The translations under genes and the position numbers were made by a program. Positions 9,934-18,233 of a stretch of DNA of 34,024 nt are shown here, piece after piece. How positions within the stretch are numbered: the first letter of the stretch is position 1; each line of letters starts with the position of its first letter. The DNA lies in contig JAAUQL010000068.1 in assembly GCA_012033595.1 (NCBI GenBank), positions 1 through 34,024 on the forward strand. The letters run 5' to 3'. The DNA comes from Cyclobacteriaceae bacterium (GTDB lineage: Bacteria > Bacteroidota > Bacteroidia > Cytophagales > Cyclobacteriaceae). Below the pieces are notes generated by a model. It had not been told where the DNA came from. It searched no databases and saw only the letters and a list, made by a program, of their open reading frames with translations.

Positions 9934-10187
9934 GTTGATTATTATAGAGATGATGGGTATTATTCTGATCTCAATGCTTTTGTGGCCGGATTTTCCTATT
10001 CCATAAATTATAAATCTACTTTCAAAATGTTCGTGGTGCAGAAGTCACTTATCTGCTAGCAGGCATTGATTACGCTTTACAGAACAGGAATATTCCCGGA
10101 GGTTCTACATCATAGCTTTTCGAAGACCCGCTCAAGGTTCGTGTCTTGAACACCGGGCTAAAAATCGGATATAAGTTTGAATATTGA
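9934..10187 (+). pseudogene. Remnant of an outer-membrane beta-barrel protein (C-terminal part)
   Basis: The plus strand carries a barrel-like reading: VDYYRDDGYYSDLNAFVAG then FSYSINYK, then after a one-base shift near 10012-10016 YFQNVRGAEVTYLLAGIDYA, LQNRNIPGGSTS, an in-frame TAG at 10113-10115, LFEDPLKVRVLNTG and finally LKIGYKFEY before TGA at 10185-10187. The alternating aromatic/polar pattern and the terminal aromatic residue are typical of Bacteroidota outer-membrane barrels. There is no start codon or N-terminal part: a TGA precedes at about 9928. The stop is not in a homopolymer, so this looks genuinely decayed. The exact family is not recognised. Confidence 0.55.
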
Positions 10188-10294
10188 AGAACTTTATTCC
10201 TGTCACAATTTGATTGGAAATGATAGCAATGGTTGCAAAAATTAGAATGAAGACATGCTTAAATCCTTATGTTGAGATCAACACCAGATTATCA

Positions 10295-12388
10295 TCACTT
10301 TTCTTTTTGTACCTGTTCTGTCACCTCCTGGTTGAGTGCGTGCAAGGCACCAATATCAATTTTCTTTTCACCCCGATAATAATCTGACCATTTGCCTTTC
10401 GTACTCAATGCCAGTGCTTCATCATAATGACCGAACTCCTCCATTGAAGCTTTTATATATGCCTCAAAAGCTTCCTTTTGTCCGGATTCTAAAGCCGAGA
10501 CGGCCCTGGATGTTTGAAGCACCACACCGGTAAGGCATTGCATGAAACGGATATGCGCGATGAGGTTGGTTTCGAGAAAGGTTTTTTTGTTGTCCATGCA
10601 ATGTGGATGCTAACTCCAGTGTCCGGGTCAGAGCCACGCTGAGCAGACTATCTTGTTTAGATGCCTTATCGATCCATTGTGGCATGTCCATGTTTGCTCC
10701 CGGGTAGGCTTTAGCAAGAGATTTTGCAAATGCATCTTTGCTTTGCTGCCCATTAGATTCCTTTTCTTTGACATAGCCTTCTTTTAGCATCCCTCTGATC
10801 AAATTCAGGTTGTTGCGGGCTTTTGTTCTGGCGAGGCCGTCGAGAAGCAATGGGGTACCATAGGTGTCATCTGTCACGTAGCTGTCGAAAAATGTTTGAT
10901 AGGCAGTTGCCGCTGCTTCGGCCTCATCTCCAAAATTTCGTTTTCCCCAACTTGCAAGCCATTGTTGTGGCTCAAAATCAGCCGTGTTTTCCATGATATC
11001 TCTAGTGGCAGCTATGCCCAGCACAAACTCCCGTACATTGCCGACATTGATGATGCCGTAATAATCGGATTGATACTCCCTGGCCAGTCGGAAGATTTCG
11101 GCCGTTTTAGCAGGCGGCACGGCTTGCGCCAAATGTGGTCCAGAGCCGATGAGCCCATGATGGTAATAAATACCATAGTTGATGCCCTCCTCGCGCCTGG
11201 TCTGGTAGAAATCCTCTGGCATGATCCAGCCCGGACTGTTGTCGGCAAAGACTATCGTGGTGTTTTCGGGAAATTTCAACAGCCCCATTTCATTAAAAAC
11301 CGCCCCCTCGCCCCAGAGTGTGGTAGTCACCTCCCTGGTGGCACCGGGCATGAGCGAATCGAGAATGGCCATTTGTGTGTACATGGCTTCGGAAATGATC
11401 CCGGCCCGCTCTTCATCAGACTGCGGCACACCGGGGTCGGCCAGCCACATCGGCCGGTCAGCAATGCCGCGAAGGCCAATTTGCCAGATCACGTCCGGAT
11501 ATTTGCTCCACTGCTTTGCGCTTTCTTTCCATACCTCTATCACTTTTTCCTTTTCGGAATAGTAAGAAAAAAGTGGCTTTTCGCCCGATTTCCTTTTCCA
11601 ATAATTGAAATAACCAAAAGCAGAGACACCCAGGGGCTCCACATGATGCTGCGACAGGTACAGACCACGGTCCGAGGCCAATTCCAACAGCTTTTCTTCG
11701 GCAGGATTGAAAATTTCGATAAAACTGGCGGGGATCATCAGGTTATAGCGCGATCTGACAGCAGCTTCAAAGACCCTGGCGGCAATATCCGGATGCACCA
11801 CTTGTTGATAATATTTATAGTCGAGGTCTCTCGCACCTCCGCCATCTTTCCATTCGGTGAGCAGGTCTTCGTCGTTGATAAACCATCCCCGAAATTTAAA
11901 GTCAGGTTCGCGACTGGAATAATGAATGGTTTCGAAAGCCAGGCTTTCCCTTTTTCCGGTTCAAAGTCTTTCCACCAGTAAAATGGATCAATGCCCAGGT
12001 AGTTTTCAATGAAATAATAAACGCCAAACATGGTGCCTCGGGGGTTGCTACCGGCAATGATCAGATCGTTGCCCCGGGTTTGCAGTGCATAGCGCTCCCA
12101 TGTGCCGGCCAAACTGTCGTAGCCATCGGGCAAGAGCCTCGATTGACCGATAGTGCCGATGATCAGGTTCGATTTACCTGCGATCGGTTGATGATGGATT
12201 TCAATGGTCTTTCCTGTCATTTTCTGCACATCAGACACCATATCCTGGACTGCACGGTGGATATACTGAGCTTCATCAGCCTCTATTACAATAACAGCTT
12301 GGCTGTCATCATCCACAAGTACGAAGCTTGAAGAATCACAACTCGCAAGTAGCGCTAATGAGCAGGTTATTACAACAAGTCTAAGCAT
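10295..12388 (-). CDS. GH115-family alpha-glucuronidase (two frameshifts), lipoprotein
   Basis: About 697 residues after repair. The start at 12388 gives a lipoprotein signal (MLRLVVITCSLALLASC); an upstream in-frame ATG at 12451 is less likely. GH115 landmarks in order are LIIGTIGQSRLLPDGYDSL, GTMFGVYYFIENYLGIDPFY, FKFRGWFINDEDLLTEWKD, TTLWGEGAVFNEMGLLKFP, FADNSPGWIMPEDF and YYHHGLIGSGPHLAQAVPP. The first break is in the T5 run 11951-11955 (one base missing, joining EPEK to RESLAFETIHYSSRE). The second is in the T7 run 10582-10588 (one base extra, joining TLHGQQK to TFLETNLIAHIRF). GH115 enzymes remove alpha-1,2-linked glucuronate or 4-O-methylglucuronate from xylan and related glycans. It is shorter than many members and seems to lack their C-terminal accessory domain. 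Confidence 0.85.
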
Positions 12389-12465
12389 AGCGCGCTCATA
12401 AATCTCCAATGATCTTATACTGAATTTTCTACACAGATTGACGTATTTCATTGTATTATCAGTTT

Positions 12466-13302
12466 TTATTTGCTACCATTTGAGTGAAAATTCACTTCGT
12501 TTGCAATAATCCTGGACAGAAAATTTGCGATTTGTTCTTCAAAATCATCCATGCACCCGACTGGAGTATGCCCTGCACCCTCAATGGTAATTAACTCGTT
12601 TTTGATGTCAGCTTGATTTAATCTTTTTACTATTTCTAAAGAATTTTCGTAAGGGACTAAGTCATCTTCCGTTCCATGTACAATAATCATTGGCGGATCA
12701 TTTTTGTCGATAAGGTAGGTGCCCCACGATTCATCCGGGCTTCCCCAGAGGTTAACGAATGCTACAATGCCCGATCTGTCCCATTGCTCATTTTCAGCGC
12801 TATCGCGATAACAAAAATGATTTCCTAAGATTCCACCCGCTGAACCTCCACCCACCACAATTTTCGATTTGTCAACACCTAGTTCATTGCTGTGCTCCCG
12901 CAGCCAGTTTAAACCTTTCATCGCATCTTCCAAAGCATCCTTCATGGTTCCAGGCTTATCGCTTTTAGGATCTTCGCGTACCCTATAGTTTATTGAAAGG
13001 CACACATATCCTCGCTTTGCAAACCTGGTGGCCATTTCTACAATGTAACTTTGCGATTTATCGTGTTGTAGTCTAAAACCACCACCGTGCATCCACATGA
13101 TTGCCGGTCTATTTGCGGCAACACCTTCCGTGGGGGCATAAACATCGAGCAATAGCGCCTCTCTTTCTCCTTTATAATTAATGGTTTCACCAAAAGGCAC
13201 ATCTTTCTCGATTTTTATAGGTTTTTGGGAAAATCCGGAATGAGAAAATAGAAATAGCACCCATACAAGAGAGAAAATTGGATCGAAGATTTTTAGTTTC
13301 AT
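12466..13302 (-). CDS. Secreted alpha/beta-hydrolase, carboxylesterase-like
   Basis: 278 residues with a signal peptide ending near FSQ (residue 26). The oxyanion motif HGGG is at 72-75 and the nucleophile motif GGSAGG places Ser at 154. The acid is the Asp in HGTEDDLVPY (about 213-214) and the base His is in GAGHTP (about 245), so the triad is complete. The fold matches hormone-sensitive-lipase/BD-FAE-type esterases, often found in xylan and pectin loci where they remove acetyl, feruloyl or methyl groups. It lies between GH115 and the GH88/105 gene, suggesting it de-esterifies the same glycan. The exact ester cannot be told from sequence. Confidence 0.85.
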   Translation of the reverse strand: MKLKIFDPIFSLVWVLFLFSHSGFSQKPIKIEKDVPFGETINYKGEREALLLDVYAPTEGVAANRPAIMWMHGGGFRLQHDKSQSYIVEMATRFAKRGYVCLSINYRVREDPKSDKPGTMKDALEDAMKGLNWLREHSNELGVDKSKIVVGGGSAGGILGNHFCYRDSAENEQWDRSGIVAFVNLWGSPDESWGTYLIDKNDPPMIIVHGTEDDLVPYENSLEIVKRLNQADIKNELITIEGAGHTPVGCMDDFEEQIANFLSRIIANEVNFHSNGSK

Positions 13303-13355
13303 TGGAATTGATTTGCCTTGATATTCTTAAGATGAGGTATTCAGATTTTTACCAC

Positions 13356-15260
13356 CTAATTTTTCGCATTCTTCTCCCAGTCTGTTTGCGTATTAAATTG
13401 CCCATTTTTGTCCCAACCGGCACCGGCGAAATAGGTGAAAGGCTGATTGGTTTGAGCCTTTATCAGTACAAATTCATCACCTTCGTGGCTTGCGAAACCT
13501 ACAATTTCCTCCGGATTTACCCGAACTATTGTCCCCAGGTTTCCGTTTCCTTCAAAGCTTTCCCAGACCGAAAGAAATCCCATTTCCTGGCTTGAGTTTA
13601 CGCTTGCCTTTCCAAAAGTGGATAGTCCGATGGCGACCGTAATTTCCTGGTTTTCTTCTGAATGGATGGTACTCGTTACTTTAAACAGATTCGTACCTTT
13701 TTCCATTTGAATCTTCTTCTTTTCGCTGACGTTTAACCCGGGGACATGCCAGGTGCGATAATGAATATCGAATTCGATTTTATCGTCCTGATTTCGGATA
13801 ATTCGAAAACCGTCAAAAGTTTCAGGTCGGTAGGGTTCCCCATCTATCCAAAGTGCCAAACCGCCACAACCGCTGCGTTTTCCCATGTTGTAAAAATCGC
13901 AGCCTTCGCCGCGGTCGATGTGATAATCTTTCCCTTCGTCATTCAGCTTAAACCATTTATCGAGAATGGGATATGCAACGGATTTTGCCCAAACATCGAT
14001 GCCACTGGCTACTTTATCCCGCACGCTCGGACCAAATACCCGAAAAGCAATGCGGTCGTTTTCCCAGGCAAGGTCGCTGCCACGGGCTTCACGACCATAG
14101 GTACGTGGTACTTCTGGAGCATTGGCAATGGTGTATTCGCCCAATTTCGGTGCGGGCACAATTTCGTCGTACCCCATTTTGGCTGCCTGGGCAAATACCA
14201 GTATTGCGGGGCCAAAGGCATGGTGATCGTTGTACACCCAGGGATGATGGATATATACTTCTTTTGAGCCATCGCCCGGACAGCGGCACGAAAAAGCACA
14301 GTGACTTACCGAACCATCGCTGCCAACATACGAGGCATAATTTTCAACCCCCGTTTCAAAATTTTTCATATACTTTCCGGGCAGTAACCCTTTTTCGAGT
14401 ACCAATCCCAGACCATAAAGCAACAGACCACTACCCGAGGTTTCCACATACGATTCGGGAGCTGTCATTTCCTGGTGCCACAAGCCCTGCTCGTTTTGGA
14501 ACTCAAGCACAGTCGTAAAAAACTGTGTGGCCAACTCCTCTACATCCTTTCTTTTCGGATGTGTATCGGGTAAATCGCGCGCAAGAATGGCCAAAGCAAA
14601 AGCTCCCCAGCCGTTTCCACGGCTCCAGCAATCTTCTGAAAGGACTCCTTCGCCCTGGAACCCGCGACCCTGATGAACCAGCCCAGTGTCCTCGTCTTTT
14701 AAAACGTTAAAGGATGCTAAGGTTTGAAACACCGCGTAATCCACCCATTCAGGTTTATCGAATTTTAAACCAGCGTAAAGCAAAAAGGGGGTAACCGTAA
14801 ACACTACATCGATAAACATTTCGTGGCTCAGGTTGGGTGCCGTCATAATGTTGTCGTGTGTGCGTTTTTGAGTGCGCATCATTTTTTCGGCGGCATCAAA
14901 AACCTGGCTATCGAGACTGCTCGCGGCATTTTGCCAACTTACATATGCAGCTCCGGTTCCACCTGCCTCATATGAAATAAAATTCCCCTTGGCATTAATC
15001 TCTCCATTGCTGAATTTTTCTAATAAATAAACTACAGTGTCTAACACCGCTTCATTTCCCTCGAGCAAAGCAAATTCTGCCATGCCGTGCAACATCAATG
15101 TGCCGGCGTAAAAATCAAGCTCGCAATGCGCGCGTCCTTTTTCGAAGACTTGTAAAGTCAGCTCGCGTGTGTTGATGGTTTCTTCATGAACTGTTTGTTC
15201 TCTTGAGTTACACCCAACAACAAGCATTGCAAACACCAAAACATAGATTCTATTCTTCAT
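13356..15260 (-). CDS. GH88/GH105-type unsaturated uronyl hydrolase fused to DUF4861
   Basis: 634 residues from the start at 15260 (MKNRIYVLVFAMLVVGC, a lipobox-like signal; an upstream ATG at 15299 is less likely). Residues about 30-370 form the alpha/alpha-barrel of GH88/105: SHEMFIDVVFTVTPFLLYAG holds the expected catalytic Asp near 151, and CWSRGNGWGAFALAIL is the family signature near 211-226. From about 375 to the end is a DUF4861-type domain (YGREARGSDLAWENDRIAFR; GIDVWAKSVAYPILDKW; GEGCDFYNMGKRSGCGGLAL). GH88/105 enzymes hydrate the 4,5-double bond left on oligosaccharides by polysaccharide lyases, releasing a keto-deoxyuronate. The DUF4861 function is unknown. It is co-directional with RraA upstream and the esterase downstream. 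Confidence 0.85.
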   Translation of the reverse strand: MKNRIYVLVFAMLVVGCNSREQTVHEETINTRELTLQVFEKGRAHCELDFYAGTLMLHGMAEFALLEGNEAVLDTVVYLLEKFSNGEINAKGNFISYEAGGTGAAYVSWQNAASSLDSQVFDAAEKMMRTQKRTHDNIMTAPNLSHEMFIDVVFTVTPFLLYAGLKFDKPEWVDYAVFQTLASFNVLKDEDTGLVHQGRGFQGEGVLSEDCWSRGNGWGAFALAILARDLPDTHPKRKDVEELATQFFTTVLEFQNEQGLWHQEMTAPESYVETSGSGLLLYGLGLVLEKGLLPGKYMKNFETGVENYASYVGSDGSVSHCAFSCRCPGDGSKEVYIHHPWVYNDHHAFGPAILVFAQAAKMGYDEIVPAPKLGEYTIANAPEVPRTYGREARGSDLAWENDRIAFRVFGPSVRDKVASGIDVWAKSVAYPILDKWFKLNDEGKDYHIDRGEGCDFYNMGKRSGCGGLALWIDGEPYRPETFDGFRIIRNQDDKIEFDIHYRTWHVPGLNVSEKKKIQMEKGTNLFKVTSTIHSEENQEITVAIGLSTFGKASVNSSQEMGFLSVWESFEGNGNLGTIVRVNPEEIVGFASHEGDEFVLIKAQTNQPFTYFAGAGWDKNGQFNTQTDWEKNAKN

Positions 15261-15314
15261 AGTTTTTGAACCGCATAGAAACATAGAAAACTTCAGCATT
15301 GAAAAGTTACATTT

Positions 15315-16256
15315 TTAGAAATTGCGACCCTCTAAAAAGTTGTTTAGGGTTTCCATACTCATGGGTAAGTCATTGGCATTTTCTTTGGCCCACTTGCGGA
15401 ATTGAGCTTTTATTTCCTCTGTCCAAACGCTGTCGATAGCACCGGCAGAAAACTTATTTTCTTTGATGCACCACTCGCCAAACACATCGAAAAGTGCGGT
15501 TACTTCGCCTGTTAAAACAATGTGCTCTACCAAATGTGCGGGTATAAAAACGATGCCGTCTTTTTTGGCCAACACGGCATCGCCGGGCAGTACAATGGCA
15601 TTGCCAATGCGCACTGGCGAGTTGATAGAGGTGAGCAATGTTTTGCGCATGTACGATGGGTCTGATCCTTTGATCCAGCCGTTGAAACCATCAATTTTGC
15701 GCAGGTTTTCCATGTCGCGTATGTGGCCGTAGGCGATAATTCCGCGCTTTGTTCGGTTGTAAACGCCTGTGCCCAGATTGGAACCAATGATGGTTCCCAA
15801 ATGTGGTTTCAGATAACCATCGGCTACATATACATCGCCTTCCACTAAGGTACTGATGGCCCATGAAACGGTACGGCGCTGCTCCCAGGCTCGACCCTCT
15901 TTTTTCCCCTGCTCGATTACCTGGTTCTCCAGATCGGGGCGCGAAGGCATAAACTGCGCCGTAACGGCACGGCCTGTCATGGTGGTGGATTCGCTGTCGT
16001 CGATAAATTGCCAGTCGCCTTCGTACTGATTGTCGTAACCCAATTCGATTAACTCTGCCCAGGCTTCTTCGAGCGTAATGCTTTTCAGGCGCTCCAAAAT
16101 ATCGTCCGAAACTTTTGGGCGACCATCGTCAAAGCGTTCGCCCTTCCAATCGGCGGTCAATGCCATAATGTATTCGGGTGACGAGCCTATGTTTTGGCCT
16201 TGAGAGAAATAAAAGCATAAAAACATAACAAGGGAAAGGAAAATGTTTTTTATCAT
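15315..16256 (-). CDS. Exported RraA/HMG-aldolase-fold protein
   Basis: 313 residues. The N-terminus is a clear signal peptide (MIKNIFLSLVMFLCFYFSQG) with no lipobox, predicting a periplasmic protein. The core is RraA-like: VEGDVYVADGYLKPHLGTII, IAYGHIRDMENLRKIDG with the Arg-Asp pair that binds substrate and metal in HMG/CHA aldolases, and PGDAVLAKKDGIVFIPAHLV. It is longer than cytoplasmic RraA (about 160) or typical HMG aldolases (about 230) because of N- and C-terminal extensions. It precedes the GH88/105 gene by about 54 bases and probably opens the secreted enzyme operon. An aldolase- or decarboxylase-like action on a keto-uronate is possible but unproven. Confidence 0.8.
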   Translation of the reverse strand: MIKNIFLSLVMFLCFYFSQGQNIGSSPEYIMALTADWKGERFDDGRPKVSDDILERLKSITLEEAWAELIELGYDNQYEGDWQFIDDSESTTMTGRAVTAQFMPSRPDLENQVIEQGKKEGRAWEQRRTVSWAISTLVEGDVYVADGYLKPHLGTIIGSNLGTGVYNRTKRGIIAYGHIRDMENLRKIDGFNGWIKGSDPSYMRKTLLTSINSPVRIGNAIVLPGDAVLAKKDGIVFIPAHLVEHIVLTGEVTALFDVFGEWCIKENKFSAGAIDSVWTEEIKAQFRKWAKENANDLPMSMETLNNFLEGRNF

Positions 16257-16474
16257 GGTTCTTTATTTTGTTGATTTCTTTCTACACGTTTATGGCTTAC
16301 GCTTTATAATTTATTGATCTTTTGAACTGTTCGTTTTGATGCTATTAAAAATGTATTTCACGGTTGGCCTTATAAATCCAGTTGTTCTGAGTACAAGTAT
16401 ATCCAATTTCTCGCCATATACTTTTATTAAAGCCTGTAGCGGATTTGCGAATTTGCTTTCTGAAATTTAATAAA

Positions 16475-16504
16475 CAATGAGCTCCGCACTTGCGGAACTC
16501 ATTG
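16475..16504 (-). terminator. Rho-independent terminator of susC2-susD2
   Basis: CAATGAG/CTCATTG (7 bp), one mismatch, then TCCGC/GCGGA (5 bp) around the loop ACTT form a strong hairpin 13 bases past the susD2 stop. On the minus strand it is followed by TTTATTAAATTT, a U-rich tail. This separates susC2-susD2 from the exported RraA operon downstream. Between this hairpin and the RraA start (16257-16474) I see no gene. Confidence 0.8.
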
Positions 16505-16516
16505 CTATATGTAGTT

Positions 16517-18213
16517 TTAATTGTACCCAAGGTTTTGTTCCAGGTCAGCGTTAATGTTGGCTTCAATATCATTAAACGGGATGGGCATTATCTGATGAAA
16601 ATCCTGAATTTGTGGTCCATTAAGAGGATTATACTTCCGAACCCGCTCCACCAGTTTTCCTGTACGGGCAAGTGTCAATCGCCTGGCCTCTTCAAAAATT
16701 AATTCTCGGGCTCTTTCATCCAAAATAAAATCCAAATCAACATCAGTTGCCAATACAATATCAGCATTTGCTCTTGCTCTTACTACGTTCAGATCATCGG
16801 CAGCCTTTTGATGGTTTCCTTGCAACAGATAGGCCTCTGCTCTTAGCAAGTAAGTTTCTGCCAGCCTGATTATATACATGTCTCTGTACGTAGCGCCTGC
16901 AGTGGATTTGAGTGTCTGAAAAGCTGGATCATCAATCAAGCCTTCGGGATGTTGACCTGCCGTAGTGATTTTAGTTGGGTAGGGATACCATCGCCAATCC
17001 TGATTGACCCAAGTAGGGGAGGGCGCGTCTATAATACTCTGACCGAAATAAGCTGAAGCAGGATCGGTATAAACAAAGTCTCTTTGAATGTTGTATGCTG
17101 ATGTGCGAATATCAGATACGGTGACGACCCGATTATCATCTTCAGGATTCAGCCCCCAAATATCATACAGATAATACTCTGTTGGCCGTACAAATGAAAC
17201 TCCACGTCCGCCGACATTAAATGTGGACGCTCCTAATCCTTTATAAACACCCTGCTTATTGTCCGGATCTCTTAGTGAAAATGTGACTGGTGCCACAACG
17301 CGTTCCAGCATATTGGCAGAAGTACCGGAAGATTCAAGAACACCACCAGGTACGTCGAGTTCATACTGAGCAATCCATATTGATTCAGTATTGCCTGACT
17401 TCCTGTTTTGATTGCCGACCCGAAACAAATCAAAATACACATCCCCTGGCCGGCTTGCCAAACTACCAAATCTTGACGTCATCAGTGCCGTCGCCGGATG
17501 GTCGATGACTATTGTAGCTGCGGTAATAGCTTTGTCATAATCGCCCAGGGCTATATATGTTTCGGCGAGCAGATGGTTGGCTACAAGTGATGACACTTTA
17601 CCATGGTGACTGCTGTAATATCAGGAAGATTATCTGCCGCCTCCGATGCATCGGCAATAATTTGGTTTAGCACCTCTCCTTTTGTTGCTCTTACATAATC
17701 TGTTTTTGGAGCCACTACTTCATCGAGTAGAATTGGTACGCCTCCAAAATAATAGACTAAATGACGATATGCCCATGCTCTGAATAGTTTTGCCTCTGCC
17801 TGAACTTCCTTTGCCTGGGCTTCGGTCAAATCAGAGGCACCAATCCTGGATATAATCGTGTTGGCATTAGATATAACCTTATACCACCTGTCCCATTGCA
17901 GTTCAATCAGACCAGATTGTGGTGTAAAAGAGATCGCATAGTTACCAATGCGATTGTTATCCAGTCTTGCGTTATACGCGATGTCTGTACCAAGGTGGCT
18001 TACATCCTCATTGGCATTACTTCCAAAAGCATGAATTTGCCGCACGCGGGCGTATAGATCTGTCAGCGCAGCTTGATAATTACTATAAGTCACATAAGAA
18101 TTTTCGGGGCTATAAAAATCGAGTGGAACTTCTTTAAGGAATTCTTCCTCATTGCATGCGTTCAACGACACCAACGTGAACATGAGAACGATATACTTTA
18201 TAAATTTTTTCAT
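16517..18213 (-). CDS. susD: SusD/RagB-family lipoprotein 2 (frameshifted)
   Basis: About 565 residues after repair. The type II signal ends SLNAC with the lipid Cys near residue 20 (MKKFIKYIVLMFTLVSLNAC). SusD features include EAKLFRAWAYRHLVYYFGGV, LLAETYIALGDYDKAITAA, RLAETYLLRAEAYLLQGNHQ, LNVVRARAN and FILDERARELIFEEARRLTL. It ends IPFNDIEANINADLEQNLGY. The frame breaks near 17595-17606, where one base is missing; restoring it in the short A3 or G2 run joins ITAVT to KVSSLVANHLLAE. It is 20 bases downstream of susC2. It pairs with that transporter to capture oligosaccharides and differs clearly from susD1, so the two pairs probably take different ligands or chain lengths. Confidence 0.92.
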
Positions 18214-18233
18214 CGTGATTGCTGTTTAGGGTT

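Noticed and set aside
10896-11981. Long plus-strand open frame of 361 codons
   Set aside because: It is antisense to the GH115 gene, has no family features, and runs across the frameshift region. The minus strand is clearly the coding one.
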